This document shows, one piece after another, positions 46,579 through 55,411 of a stretch of DNA of 64,000 nucleotides (its first letter is position 1; every line of letters begins with the position of its first letter). The notes beneath the pieces are model-generated. The model did not search any database, was not told where the DNA came from, and saw only the letters and a program-made list of their open reading frames with translations. The position numbers were made by a program, and so were the translations under genes. Origin of the DNA: Campylobacter sp. CNRCH_2014_0184h. GTDB lineage: Bacteria; Campylobacterota; Campylobacteria; Campylobacterales; Campylobacteraceae. The stretch covers positions 186,001 through 250,000 of the forward strand of contig NZ_JAKMTB010000002.1 of the NCBI RefSeq assembly GCF_025772985.1. Direction: 5' to 3'.

Positions 46579-46609
46579 AGATTCTCCTTGATTTTTTATA
46601 GGAGAATCT
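46579..46609 (-). promoter_or_regulatory. Inverted repeat that would sequester the ribosome site of the PepSY-like gene
   Basis: On the minus strand AGATTCTCCT is followed after 11 bases by AGGAGAATCT, a perfect 10-bp inverted repeat. The second arm contains the AAGGAG ribosome site that sits seven bases before the ATG at 46575. Whether a hairpin forms depends on whether transcription starts before 46609. Confidence 0.45.
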
Positions 46610-46621
46610 TAATTAATTTTT

Positions 46622-46637
46622 GTGAAATTTATGTGAA
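46622..46637 (-). promoter_or_regulatory. DccR-type direct repeat (TTCAC-N6-TTCAC) upstream of the PepSY-like gene
   Basis: The minus strand reads TTCACATAAATTTCAC, two identical five-base repeats eleven bases apart, matching the WTTCACN6TTCACW motif reported upstream of genes controlled by the C. jejuni DccR response regulator (recalled from the literature). A TAAGAT -10-like box follows ten bases after the second repeat (46606-46611), the arrangement expected for an OmpR-family activator standing over the -35 region. Confidence 0.6.
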
Positions 46638-46639
46638 GA

Positions 46640-47581
46640 TTAATGCAAGTTTTCAATATATGCTAAAGCACTAAGTGCTGCGACTGCTCCATCGCCTGCT
46701 GCACATATTACTTGTTTTGGAGCATCTTTTCTTAAATCACCTGCTGCAAACAACCCTGCTATATTAGTTTGCATTTTAAGATCAACACCCACTTGACCAC
46801 CTTCTTCCATAGCACATAAAAACTCACCATTTTCTTGTTTTAAGATTTCATTTCTCACGTTCAATCCAACAAAGGTAAAAATTCCAGGTACATCAAGATC
46901 TCTTTTAGATCCATCATTAAATGCTATTTTTACCTTATTAACACCCATATTATCACCACAAACCTCATCAACTACTGCATTTGTGATTAATTCTATTTTA
47001 TCATTATTTCTTACTTTTTCTACCGTTGAAGGCGCTGCTCTAAACTCATCTCTTCTATGGATTAAATATACTTTTGAGCAAATATTAGCTAGATACAATG
47101 CCTCTTCTAAGGCTGTATCTCCTCCACCTAAAACAGCTACTTCTTTATTTTTATAAAAAAATCCATCGCAAGTTGCACAAGTACTTACACCTTTGCCAAA
47201 AAATTCATCCTCGCCTTTAAAACCTGCACGACGTGGAGTAGAACCTGTACAAACAATAACAGCCTTTGCTTGTTCGACTTTACCATTTTCTAATTTAATA
47301 TTAAAACTACCATCAGTATTTTTGCTAATTTGTTCTACACCTATCATTTCATGTTTTAAACCAAAACGCATACATTGCTCATTCCATGGAGCCATAAAAG
47401 AAATTCCATCTAAAACTTGTGCAACTCCAGGATAATTTTCAATTTCTGAACTTGAAGTTATTTGCCCACCTGGTGTACCTTTTTCAAACATTACAACATT
47501 TTTTAATCCGCCTCTAGTAGCATATAATCCCGCACTTAAACCAGCAGGGCCACCGCCTATAATAGCTAAATCTAACATCAT
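46640..47581 (-). CDS. trxB: Thioredoxin reductase
   Basis: 313 aa FAD/NADPH enzyme that reduces thioredoxin. [12 protein letters not shown] binds [14 protein letters not shown] is the redox Cxx[14 protein letters not shown] binds NADPH and [13 protein letters not shown] closes the FAD site. AAGGAAAACA precedes the first ATG. trxA, its substrate, lies just upstream on the same strand but appears to have its own terminator and promoter. Confidence 0.97.
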   Translation of the reverse strand: MMLDLAIIGGGPAGLSAGLYATRGGLKNVVMFEKGTPGGQITSSSEIENYPGVAQVLDGISFMAPWNEQCMRFGLKHEMIGVEQISKNTDGSFNIKLENGKVEQAKAVIVCTGSTPRRAGFKGEDEFFGKGVSTCATCDGFFYKNKEVAVLGGGDTALEEALYLANICSKVYLIHRRDEFRAAPSTVEKVRNNDKIELITNAVVDEVCGDNMGVNKVKIAFNDGSKRDLDVPGIFTFVGLNVRNEILKQENGEFLCAMEEGGQVGVDLKMQTNIAGLFAAGDLRKDAPKQVICAAGDGAVAALSALAYIENLH

Positions 47582-47609
47582 TGTTTTCCTTGTGATTTAT
47601 TTCAGAGAT

Positions 47610-47615
47610 ATTATA
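47610..47615 (-). promoter_or_regulatory. -10 box for trxB
   Basis: The minus strand reads TTTGTATAATATC, with a perfect TATAAT about 29 bases before the trxB ATG, after the trxA terminator. Confidence 0.6.
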
Positions 47616-47673
47616 CAAATTTTTCTTTAATTATAAATAATAAAAATTATTAAATAGTAAAAAATATGAAGAA

Positions 47674-47692
47674 AAGCCACTAAAAGTGGCTT
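47674..47692 (-). terminator. Rho-independent terminator after trxA
   Basis: AAGCCACT and AGTGGCTT pair as an eight-bp perfect stem around a three-base loop, five bases after the trxA stop, and the minus strand continues TTCTTCATATTTTTTAC, a T-rich tail. It separates trxA from trxB. Confidence 0.75.
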
Positions 47693-47696
47693 GAGA

Positions 47697-48011
47697 TTAT
47701 AAAAGTGAGTTTAGTTTATCTGCTAAAACTTGTTTTGATTGAGCACCAACCAATTGATCAACCACTTCACCATCTTTAAAGAAAAAGATAGTTGGAATAG
47801 ATCTTACACCAAATTGCGCAGCTAAATCACCTTGCTCTTCTGTATTTACTTTGCAAATTTTAGCCTTGCCATCAAAATCGTTTGCAAGCTCATCAATTAC
47901 CGGTGCAAGCATTCTACAAGGTCCGCACCATGGAGCCCAAAAATCTACTAAAGCTACGCCTTCTTTTGCTTGTGCAAAATTTTCTGCAGTTAAATCAATA
48001 TATTTTCCCAT
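47697..48011 (-). CDS. trxA: Thioredoxin
   Basis: 104 aa. The active site is APWCGPCRML (WCGPC) and the cis-proline is in VRSIPTIFFF. Length and motif placement are standard. It supplies electrons to peroxiredoxins such as the Bcp encoded at 40.3 kb. GGAGATAAC precedes the ATG, and a terminator follows. Confidence 0.98.
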   Translation of the reverse strand: MGKYIDLTAENFAQAKEGVALVDFWAPWCGPCRMLAPVIDELANDFDGKAKICKVNTEEQGDLAAQFGVRSIPTIFFFKDGEVVDQLVGAQSKQVLADKLNSLL

Positions 48012-48034
48012 GTTATCTCCTTTAATTTTTTAAG

Positions 48035-48040
48035 ATTTTA
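48035..48040 (-). promoter_or_regulatory. Probable -10 box for trxA
   Basis: The minus strand reads CTAATAAAATCTT with TAAAAT about 24 bases before the trxA ATG, in the 51-base gap after yraN. A weaker match than those for trxB or carB. Confidence 0.4.
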
Positions 48041-48062
48041 TTAGATTAAAATAAACATTCTC

Positions 48063-48401
48063 TTAATAACTAATGTTTTCTAAAAGTTTTATATCATCTT
48101 TATACACGCAAAGTAAATCTAATTGAAAATTTTCATTACTTTTGTGTTTCATAAAGTAATACTCTATGGTTTTAATAATTTTGTTAAATTTTTTGCCATC
48201 TAGTCTATAGGCTACTTCATAATTTCCTTGTGTACTTTTAACTTCAATAAAATGTAAAATTTTATCTTTTTTAGCAATAATATCAATTTCTCCAAATTTA
48301 GAATGAAAATTTCTTTCTAAAATTTCAAAATCTTTATTTTTAAGATATTCACATGCTATATCTTCACCTTTTATACCAAAAAGATACTGTGATAAAGCCA
48401 T
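48063..48401 (-). CDS. YraN family protein (UPF0102, predicted endonuclease-like)
   Basis: 112 aa. The family has a Holliday-junction-resolvase-like PD-(D/E)XK fold: GEDIACEYLKNKDFEILERNFHSKFGEIDIIAKKDKILHFIEVKS, with E, D and ExK spaced as in that fold. Biological role is unclear although the family is nearly universal. It starts directly after hom (no gap) and precedes trxA. Confidence 0.88.
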   Translation of the reverse strand: MALSQYLFGIKGEDIACEYLKNKDFEILERNFHSKFGEIDIIAKKDKILHFIEVKSTQGNYEVAYRLDGKKFNKIIKTIEYYFMKHKSNENFQLDLLCVYKDDIKLLENISY

Positions 48402-49655
48402 TTAATCTTCTATTCTCATCATAAAAACATCATCTTTAACAAATTCTTGTTCTTTAAGTTTTTGAGTTAAAATTTGTATATTTTTTTCATAAGTTTGATG
48501 AGTAATAAAAAATAAAGTACTACAATCTTGCTTTTCTTTTTTTGGCTTTTGCAAAAAAGTATCGATTGAAATTTGATGTTCGCTCATTAATTGCGTAATT
48601 TTTGATAAAACCCCTATTTTATCTAATACCTTTAATCTTAGATAGTATCTTGTATAAATTTCATCCTTATTTAAAAGCTTATAAGAAGTATCGTTTAAAT
48701 ATCCAAAAATAGCACTATTTTTTTCTTTTCTTGCTATATCAATTAAATCTGCTACAACAGCACTTGCAGTTGCCTTACCACCTGCTCCTGGACCATAGTA
48801 TAAACTTTCGCCCAAAATATCCCCATCTATACTGATAGCATTCATCACTCCATCAACTTTTGCTAACATTTTATCTTTATTTAACATAACAGGATGAACC
48901 CTTAATTCTATTTTTTCATCTTTTATTTTAGCAATACCTAAATGTTTTATGGTGTACTCAAATTCCTTTGCGAAATAAATATCCTCATCGCTTACCTTGC
49001 TAATACCCTCAATCAAGATATCCTCAGGTTTTACTCTTAGTCCATAAGCAATATTTGCTAAAATTAAAAGCTTGTGCGCAGCATCAAATCCTTCTATATC
49101 AAAAGTAGGATCAGCTTCAGCATATCCTAAATCTTGGGCTTTTTTTAATACCTCTTGAAATTTGGCATTATCTTCTGCCATCTTGCTTAAAATATAATTA
49201 CTTGTGCCATTTAAAATGCCTTTGATAGAAACGATATTATTGGCACTCAAACCCTCTTTTAAAATTTTAATAATAGGAATTCCACCCGCTACACTTGCCT
49301 CATAACCAAAAGCTGTATCTTGTGCTAATTTTTCAAGCTCATAACGATGATAAGCAAGTAAAGCTTTATTAGCAGTTACTACTGATTTTTTTCTTTTTAA
49401 AATTTTTGAAATTATTTCAAAAGGTAAATCAATACCACCCATTAACTCCACAAATACATCAATATCTTCACACTCTAAAACCTCATCAATATCATTAACC
49501 ACAGGAATCAATGCATTTGGTTTTGCACTTCTTGCTAAAGCAATTACCGGAATAATTTCTTCATCACATCTTGCTTTAATTAAATCTTGATTTTTTAACA
49601 AAGTTTCTACAACAGCACTTCCTACCGTGCCATAGCCTAAAATCGCTATTTTCAT
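48402..49655 (-). CDS. hom: Homoserine dehydrogenase
   Basis: 417 aa. It reduces aspartate semialdehyde to homoserine for threonine and methionine synthesis. N-terminal NAD(P) loop AILGYGTVGSAVVE, ANKALLAYH, the GGIPIIKILKEGLSANNI segment, GILNGTSNYIL and a C-terminal ACT domain (about 340-415, LKVLDKIGVLSKITQLM) for feedback control. It follows the aminotransferase gene by one base. Confidence 0.96.
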   Translation of the reverse strand: MKIAILGYGTVGSAVVETLLKNQDLIKARCDEEIIPVIALARSAKPNALIPVVNDIDEVLECEDIDVFVELMGGIDLPFEIISKILKRKKSVVTANKALLAYHRYELEKLAQDTAFGYEASVAGGIPIIKILKEGLSANNIVSIKGILNGTSNYILSKMAEDNAKFQEVLKKAQDLGYAEADPTFDIEGFDAAHKLLILANIAYGLRVKPEDILIEGISKVSDEDIYFAKEFEYTIKHLGIAKIKDEKIELRVHPVMLNKDKMLAKVDGVMNAISIDGDILGESLYYGPGAGGKATASAVVADLIDIARKEKNSAIFGYLNDTSYKLLNKDEIYTRYYLRLKVLDKIGVLSKITQLMSEHQISIDTFLQKPKKEKQDCSTLFFITHQTYEKNIQILTQKLKEQEFVKDDVFMMRIED

Positions 49656-49656
49656 T

Positions 49657-50859
49657 TTATTCTCTTAAGTATTTTTTGATATTTCTTGCTGCTTGACGAA
49701 TACGGTTTTCATTTTCTATTAAAGCTATTCTAACATACTCATTACCCGCTTCACCAAAGCCAACTCCAGGACTTACTGCTACATTTGCTTTTTGTAAAAG
49801 CTGCTTAGAAAATTCCATACTACCAAGATGAGCCTTGCTTTGAGGGAGTTTTGCCCAAACAAACATACTTGCATTAGGCTTTTTTAATTCCCATCCTGCT
49901 TGGTAAAATGATTCTAGTAAGACTTCCAATCTTTTTGCATAAGTTGCCTTAATCTCTTCAACACAAGTTTGATCCCCATCTAAAGCTACAGTAGCAGCAA
50001 CTTGTATAGGCGTATACATACCATAATCAAACCAAGATTTGATCTTTTTCAAAGCCGCAATTAAGCGTTTATTACCTACCACAAAACCTACACGCCAACC
50101 TGCCATGTTGTAAGATTTTGAAAGTGTATAGGTTTCTACTGCTACATCTTTAGCACCTTCAACTTCAAAAATCGAAGGAGTTTTATAAGAGCCAAAAGTT
50201 AAGTCCGCATAAGCAATATCAGAAATAATATAAAATCTTTCTTTTTTTGCCATAGCAACCAATCTCTCATAAAAACTTTTTTCCACTGTAACTGTTGTAG
50301 GATTATGCGGAAAATTTACCACTACATATTTTGGACGCGGAATACTTTCATGCAGTGTTTTTTGTAAATTTTCAAAAAAAGTATTTTCGTTTAATTCATA
50401 ATTTTCATTAAAATCAAAATTCATAGTTGCTACATTACCACCTGCTATGATAAAAGCTTGAGTATGTATAGGATAAGCAGGCGTAGGCACAATAGCTACA
50501 TCTCCTGGGTTAATAACAGCTCTTGCTAAATTTACAAAGCCTTCTTTAGAGCCCATCGTTGCAACTACTTCACTTTCAGGATCTAAATCAACATCATATT
50601 TTCTTTTATACCAATTACAAATTGCAAGTCTTAGTTTATAAATTCCACTCGAAGCAGAATACCCTGAAGTTTTGTCTTTATTTGCACTTTCGCAAAGCTT
50701 GTCTATAATATGTTGAGGAGTTTTGCCATCAGGATTTCCCATAGAAAAATCTATTATATCCTCCCCTGCTCTTCTTGCTGCCATTTTAATCGCATTAACT
50801 TCAGCAAAAACATAATTTGGAAGTCTTTCTATGGTATTAAAATGAATTTCTTCAAACAT
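49657..50859 (-). CDS. PLP-dependent class I/II aminotransferase (alanine/DAP aminotransferase-like)
   Basis: 400 aa fold-type I aminotransferase. SMGNPDGKTPQHI, MGSKEGFVNLARAV, VVNFPHNPTT, ISDIAYADLTF, the PLP lysine in YTLSKSYNMAGWRVGF, and the C-terminal arginine YVRIAL are in place. It resembles AlaA-type alanine aminotransferases and LL-DAP aminotransferases; sequence alone does not separate them. It is just upstream of hom, so a role in the aspartate-family pathway is plausible. It has TTTTTAGGACGG-like spacing before the ATG, weak ribosome site. Confidence 0.85.
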   Translation of the reverse strand: MFEEIHFNTIERLPNYVFAEVNAIKMAARRAGEDIIDFSMGNPDGKTPQHIIDKLCESANKDKTSGYSASSGIYKLRLAICNWYKRKYDVDLDPESEVVATMGSKEGFVNLARAVINPGDVAIVPTPAYPIHTQAFIIAGGNVATMNFDFNENYELNENTFFENLQKTLHESIPRPKYVVVNFPHNPTTVTVEKSFYERLVAMAKKERFYIISDIAYADLTFGSYKTPSIFEVEGAKDVAVETYTLSKSYNMAGWRVGFVVGNKRLIAALKKIKSWFDYGMYTPIQVAATVALDGDQTCVEEIKATYAKRLEVLLESFYQAGWELKKPNASMFVWAKLPQSKAHLGSMEFSKQLLQKANVAVSPGVGFGEAGNEYVRIALIENENRIRQAARNIKKYLRE

Positions 50860-50871
50860 CGTCCGTCCTTT

Positions 50872-51678
50872 TTAGCGTCTTAAGTAAATTTTTAAACCCC
50901 TTTTTATATTATCAAGGCTAAACATATCTCCTATAATAGCATATTTTGCGCCCAATGGTATATTTACATTTACTTCATTTTGCTTATGTGTATTTTCTAC
51001 ACCTTGTATAAAATTCAAGTTTTTATCTAAAAATTGAATTTTGCAAAACCAAGAATCAAGATTGTGCGCACTAAGCTCCATACTTTTTGCACCTTGCAAA
51101 TCAATAATATATTCTCTTAAAGGTTTGTTTAATTGAGTAATAGTATTTAATGGAATTTGAGTATTGACTTTAGGTTTTGCTTTTGAAAAATCTAGCTCAT
51201 ATTCATAATTTAACTCTGAAATTTTATAAATATCTTTAATAAAAACAGAACTACCCAACAAAGCCTTATAAAAAACTCCTGGATCAAGCATATACTGAGA
51301 ATCTACAGCTAACTTATATGTGATATAGTTTTCCCTTAAAGTTAATTCAGTTGGTATAAAATAAATATAACCTAGTTCATTTAAAGTATCATTGATTGTT
51401 TTAAAAAACAAAACAGAATCAGCTCGGGCTTTAAAACTAAAAGTTAAAGTTTTTGGCTCATTTAATATAAAATTTGCCAAAGAATTGGTTTTTAAAATTT
51501 GAGAAATAGTGTAAATATCTACGTTTCCGCGCTCATCTTTATAATCATTTCTTGCAAACAAAAGTTCCAATTGTGCATCTTTAGAATTATCATTAACAAT
51601 ATGCTTAGCAACTTCTAAAGCACTTAGCGCAAAAGCATTAAGAGCAAAAAAAATGGAAAATATTAAAATCCTTACCAT
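50872..51678 (-). CDS. Secreted protein of unknown function
   Basis: 268 aa with a signal peptide (residues 1-17, FFALNAFA). No recognisable catalytic motif; the body is mostly beta-rich with FRARADSVLFFKTINDTL and a C-terminal LGAKYAIIGDMFSLDNIKRGLKIYLRR. It overlaps the RodZ-like gene by seven bases (ATTATGG), so the two are probably made together. I recall the same pair in C. jejuni between the aminotransferase and an RNA methylase. Function not known. Confidence 0.75.
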   Translation of the reverse strand: MVRILIFSIFFALNAFALSALEVAKHIVNDNSKDAQLELLFARNDYKDERGNVDIYTISQILKTNSLANFILNEPKTLTFSFKARADSVLFFKTINDTLNELGYIYFIPTELTLRENYITYKLAVDSQYMLDPGVFYKALLGSSVFIKDIYKISELNYEYELDFSKAKPKVNTQIPLNTITQLNKPLREYIIDLQGAKSMELSAHNLDSWFCKIQFLDKNLNFIQGVENTHKQNEVNVNIPLGAKYAIIGDMFSLDNIKRGLKIYLRR

Positions 51679-52550
51679 AATTTTCCTCTATTTTCTTTTA
51701 TAAACTCAGCTTTTGTAATTTGTTTGATTTTACCATCTTTAATCATTAAAAACTTAGACACGCCATTTTTAAACTCTAAAGTATTATTATTCTCATCATT
51801 TAAACTAAAAGCAGCATGACCTGTAGTAATAAGCATATCTTTATCTAAAGATAAAATATAATCATTTTTAATAGTCAAAGAACTTTTTCTAAAAGTTTTT
51901 AAATCCACCATACCAAGCCAAAGCTCAGCGCTTGGTTTTATAATACTTTCTTTAAGCAAAACCATATTTTCTTCAGGCATATTTAAACTAGTATTACCCT
52001 CTAATGTTTCTTCTATAGTATTATTACTCTCATCTATTGGTTCTAAAATAGCACTTGTATTTGTTTCATTGTTTTCTGTGGTTTCATCAGCAAAAAAATT
52101 AAGAACCGGAGTTTCATTCTCATCAACTTTTTCTTCTAAGATAATTTGTTCTTGATTTAGCACATTAGTAGTATTTTCATCTAGTGTGGAACTTTGGAAA
52201 AATCTTGAAACACCCCAAGCTAAAGCCACTATCAAAAGCACTATTACTATAATCACAATATACCATACACTTGAGCTTTCTTTGGTATATGAGTTCATTC
52301 TAGGAGCAATATGCACATGATTTTTTTTCTCAATACCATTTTCTTCTAAATAGGCATGATATTCTTCTAAAAAGCTAGAAAAATCAAGCTCATATTCTCT
52401 TTGTAAAATTTTGATAAAACCATTTATATTAAAACGAGATAAAGACTTAAAATCTTTTTTAATAATATATTCAAGACAAGTTATTTCTATTTGTGTTCTT
52501 TTTTGAACTTCTAATAAATTTAAATCTTCTAATTTTTTCCAACTATCCAT
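51672..52550 (-). CDS. Single-pass membrane protein with RodZ-like layout
   Basis: 292 aa. Residues about 5-65 are helical and resemble the cytoplasmic helix-turn-helix of RodZ (LLEVQKRTQIEITCLEYI ... FNINGFIKILQREYELD). One membrane helix follows at 95-117, then an Asn/Glu/Thr-rich spacer (about 125-205), and a C-terminal domain (about 208-280) starting SAELWLGMVDLKTFRKSSL, similar in size and position to the RodZ periplasmic domain. RodZ anchors MreB to the membrane. The match is by architecture and feel, not a measured alignment, so treat the call as a hypothesis. Confidence 0.5.
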   Translation of the reverse strand: MDSWKKLEDLNLLEVQKRTQIEITCLEYIIKKDFKSLSRFNINGFIKILQREYELDFSSFLEEYHAYLEENGIEKKNHVHIAPRMNSYTKESSSVWYIVIIVIVLLIVALAWGVSRFFQSSTLDENTTNVLNQEQIILEEKVDENETPVLNFFADETTENNETNTSAILEPIDESNNTIEETLEGNTSLNMPEENMVLLKESIIKPSAELWLGMVDLKTFRKSSLTIKNDYILSLDKDMLITTGHAAFSLNDENNNTLEFKNGVSKFLMIKDGKIKQITKAEFIKENRGKLW

Positions 52551-53223
52551 TTTTCATCCTATCGCAAAGTATTGCAAATGCTGCACTAACATTTAAACTA
52601 TCAAAATCATTGTGCATTTTTATCCCTACACATTCATCACATTTTTTAAGCACCTTTGGTGCTATACCAAAACCCTCACTTCCCATAATCAAAACTTTTT
52701 TATTTTTGGCCTTGATAGTATGTATATCACTACCTCCGCTTGCACTAGCATAGATATAAAAACCTTTTTGTTTTAATTCATTTATCATGCTTAAAATATC
52801 ATCATTTAAAACTATTTTCATATCTAAAGCCGCGCCACTACTTGCACGAATAACTCCATCTATAGCTACATTTTTAGCTACCAAAATAATCCCATCAGCA
52901 CCCAAAGCATAAGCACTACGCACGATAGCGCCTATATTTCCAACATCGCTAATATTATATAAAATAACTATAAAATCTTTTTCTTTTAAACTCTCAAAAG
53001 AGCTAAATTCAAAATCATCAATTTCCATTAAAAAACCTTGATGATTTCCACCTCTTGCCAAACTTTGCGCGGCCTTAAAATCAAGTTTTTTAATTTTTTT
53101 TGATGCCTTTGCTATTTTTGAAAAATCAGCTTTTTCACATTCTTTTGCTAAATAAATTTCTTTAATTTTTTCTTTGTGTTTTTCTAAGATATAAAAAAAC
53201 ACTTGCTTACCATAAACTATCAT
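52543..53223 (-). CDS. SpoU/TrmH-family rRNA methyltransferase (RlmB-like)
   Basis: 226 aa SPOUT methyltransferase that puts 2'-O-methyl groups on RNA. The three family motifs are in order: motif 1 NISDVGNIGAIVRSAYALG, motif 2 VLIMGSEGFGI, and motif 3 FDSLNVSAAFAI at the knot. The N-terminal 60 residues form the usual substrate-binding domain. Alternative target is tRNA. It overlaps the RodZ-like gene by eight bases. Confidence 0.88.
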   Translation of the reverse strand: MIVYGKQVFFYILEKHKEKIKEIYLAKECEKADFSKIAKASKKIKKLDFKAAQSLARGGNHQGFLMEIDDFEFSSFESLKEKDFIVILYNISDVGNIGAIVRSAYALGADGIILVAKNVAIDGVIRASSGAALDMKIVLNDDILSMINELKQKGFYIYASASGGSDIHTIKAKNKKVLIMGSEGFGIAPKVLKKCDECVGIKMHNDFDSLNVSAAFAILCDRMKNG

Positions 53224-53242
53224 TTTTAAATAATAACCAAAT

Positions 53243-54061
53243 TCAACTTAAAAGCAGTTTTTGATAATTTTCTTTTGGAGATTTCGCATTGATTTTTGAA
53301 AGAAGCTTTGCCTTTGTTTTTAAAGGCAAATCAAGTTCATAAATATCTTGCTCACACAAGGTATTTTGGTGAAATTGCTTTTCTTTAGCACTTACGACTA
53401 CACACCATTCACCACGCAAGTCCATTGTTTTTAATTTTTCTAAAGCTTCTAAGGCATTTGCTCTAAATTTGGCTTCAAATTTCTTTGTTGCTTCTTTTAT
53501 GATAAAAATTTCTCTTAAAGGATCAATTTTACTAATTTCTTCTACTAAATTAAGTATTCTAGTAGGTGCTTCATAGACTATACTAGGATAAGGATTAAGC
53601 ATTAAATTTTCAATATCTTTTTGTCTTTGAGGATTTTTATTAGCCAAAAAACCCATAAAAATAAATTCTTTTTTACAAAATGCACTTGAAACTAATGCAA
53701 GTAAAGCAGCATTTGACCCTGCCAAGACTTCATAATCAATATTATTTTTAATGGCATATTCAATTAAAAATTGCCCCGGATCGCTAATACCTGGCATACC
53801 CGCATCACTCAAATATGCAATATCTTGTTTAAAAAAATCATCATCTATTTTTGCTAAAAAATCTTTTTCATTATGGGTATGTAAGGCTAGATATTTATCA
53901 GGTTTTATTTCTAAATTAAATTTTTCATTAAGGAGATGAACTAAGGATTTGCAAACTCTCGTATCTTCGCATAAAAAGAGTTTGCATTTTTGTAAAATTT
54001 CTAAAGAATGAAAAGAAATATCGTTTAAATTTCCTATGGGCGTAGGAATAAAATATAACAT
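53243..54061 (-). CDS. rsmI: 16S rRNA (cytidine-1402-2'-O)-methyltransferase RsmI
   Basis: 272 aa. N-terminal FIPTPIGNLNDISFHSLEIL, the methylase loop SDAGMPGISDPGQFL, GSNAALLALVSS, and FEAPTR-like YEAPTRILNLVE identify RsmI of the tetrapyrrole-methylase fold, acting on the ribosomal decoding site. It begins on the base after rpmE ends, so it is read from the rpmE promoter. Confidence 0.95.
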   Translation of the reverse strand: MLYFIPTPIGNLNDISFHSLEILQKCKLFLCEDTRVCKSLVHLLNEKFNLEIKPDKYLALHTHNEKDFLAKIDDDFFKQDIAYLSDAGMPGISDPGQFLIEYAIKNNIDYEVLAGSNAALLALVSSAFCKKEFIFMGFLANKNPQRQKDIENLMLNPYPSIVYEAPTRILNLVEEISKIDPLREIFIIKEATKKFEAKFRANALEALEKLKTMDLRGEWCVVVSAKEKQFHQNTLCEQDIYELDLPLKTKAKLLSKINAKSPKENYQKLLLS

Positions 54062-54261
54062 TATTGCATTGCGTATTTTTTCTTAAATTTCTCTACACGA
54101 CCCGCAGCATCTACGATTTTTTCACTACCCGTAAAAAATGGATGGCAGCTTGAGCAAATATCAACTTTAATTTCTGGTTTATTTGACTTAGTAGTAAAAG
54201 AATTTCCACAAGCACAATTAACTTTGCATTCTACATATTCTGGGTGAATTTCTTTTTTCAT
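54061..54261 (-). CDS. rpmE: 50S ribosomal protein L31, zinc-binding form
   Basis: 66 aa. Four cysteines (C12/C16/C18 and CSSC at 36-39) place it in the C+ zinc-bearing L31 class, which loses zinc under zinc starvation and can be replaced by a zinc-free paralogue in some bacteria. AAGGATAAAC precedes the ATG. It has its own promoter, at a gap of 77 bases after rsmE. Confidence 0.97.
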   Translation of the reverse strand: MKKEIHPEYVECKVNCACGNSFTTKSNKPEIKVDICSSCHPFFTGSEKIVDAAGRVEKFKKKYAMQ

Positions 54262-54292
54262 TGTTTATCCTTTTTCAAAACATTAAGGCGTA

Positions 54293-54298
54293 ATTATA
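54293..54298 (-). promoter_or_regulatory. -10 box for rpmE-rsmI
   Basis: The minus strand reads TTATATAATTACG, with TATAAT about 32 bases before the rpmE ATG. No zinc-regulator box of the Zur type was recognised. Confidence 0.6.
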
Positions 54299-54338
54299 TA
54301 AATTTTTATATAAAAAATAGCTAAATTTAAGCATGTTT

Positions 54339-55001
54339 TTAAATTATGAATTTTGAAGCAACCCCTATTAAAGCTGTTTGCGCTTTAAGTATAAAACCAG
54401 CCTGTAATTTTGCTTTTTTTACATTCTCCTCTCTTTCTTTTTGCGAAAATCCACCTTCAGCTCCAATTAAAAATACATGTTTACTAGGTTCAAATCTCAT
54501 CAAATCTTCACCTTCAAAGTCTATTAAAACAATATTTTCATAAGCTTGCTGAAATTTTTTAAAATCATCAAAGCTTTCAAGCTCCATTAAAGAGGCACGA
54601 CCGCATTGCTGGGATGATTCTATAAGAATCTTTTCCATTCTTTTAAAATCTAATTTAAAATTCTTTTGTGAATAATCCATATACACAAAAGAAAGCTTAG
54701 CTACTCCAAGTTCATTTAAAAAAGGTAAGGTTTTTTCTATAATCTTTGGATCAATCACCGCTAAAGCTAGGTGTAAATGCGTTTTTAATTCTTGTTTTTC
54801 TTCTTTTTTATCAAGTAAATTTAATACACATGAGCGTCTAGAAAACTCTATGCATTCATAAGTATAAGCAAAAAAATCTTTTAAATTTTTTAATATGATT
54901 TTATCGCCTACTTTAATTCTTCTAGCTTTTAAATGCAAGAAAGCTTCATTTTCTAACTCTAAATTTAAAGCACCGCTTTGTGGGTGATACAAAAATCGCA
55001 T
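54339..55001 (-). CDS. rsmE: 16S rRNA (uracil-1498-N3)-methyltransferase RsmE
   Basis: 220 aa SPOUT methyltransferase. MRFLYHPQSG starts the protein (ATG 55001; a frame to 55058 is only overlap with the upstream gene). LALAVIDPKIIEKTLPFLNELGV, SSQQCGRASL and the C-terminal knot IGAEGGFSQKEREENV are the family marks. The ATG overlaps the stop of the upstream membrane protein by one base (TAATG), so the two are coupled. Confidence 0.93.
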   Translation of the reverse strand: MRFLYHPQSGALNLELENEAFLHLKARRIKVGDKIILKNLKDFFAYTYECIEFSRRSCVLNLLDKKEEKQELKTHLHLALAVIDPKIIEKTLPFLNELGVAKLSFVYMDYSQKNFKLDFKRMEKILIESSQQCGRASLMELESFDDFKKFQQAYENIVLIDFEGEDLMRFEPSKHVFLIGAEGGFSQKEREENVKKAKLQAGFILKAQTALIGVASKFII

Positions 55002-55411
55002 TAAAAATAAAACCTTTGAAGCAAATAAGGCACAAAAAGTAAGAATATACCTAAACACAAAATAAAAAAGCTTAAAAATCTAAATTTAGCATAACGTTTG
55101 AACAATCTTGCTTTTTTAAATAAAACAAATTGATAAATAGCCAAGGCAAAGATAAAAATCCAACAAAACCACATAGAAAGCATGTATAAATTTAGCTCAA
55201 AATGCTTTAAAGCCCAAAGCAAACTTCCTGTAAAAAGTGTAATTGCTAAAAATAAATAATAAATTGGCAAAAATAGGCGAATTCTTTTTATAAAAATAAA
55301 CTCTTGCGAAAAACTACTTTGAGTTAAATACAAATAAAACAACATTAAAAAGCCATTTGCGTATAAACTATATACATGCAATGCTAAAAAAAACTCATAA
55401 CTTTGATCCAT
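55001..55411 (-). CDS. Small four-helix membrane protein
   Basis: 136 aa. Four hydrophobic segments alternate with positive loops (KRIRLFLP, FKKARLFKRYAKFR); charged residues lie on the cytoplasmic side. No motif of known function. Starts at the ATG that overlaps the lipoprotein stop, with AAGGACAG before it (a GTG three bases earlier is possible). I recall an equivalent gene in C. jejuni between rsmE and a small lipoprotein. Function not known. Confidence 0.75.
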   Translation of the reverse strand: MDQSYEFFLALHVYSLYANGFLMLFYLYLTQSSFSQEFIFIKRIRLFLPIYYLFLAITLFTGSLLWALKHFELNLYMLSMWFCWIFIFALAIYQFVLFKKARLFKRYAKFRFLSFFILCLGIFLLFVPYLLQRFYF

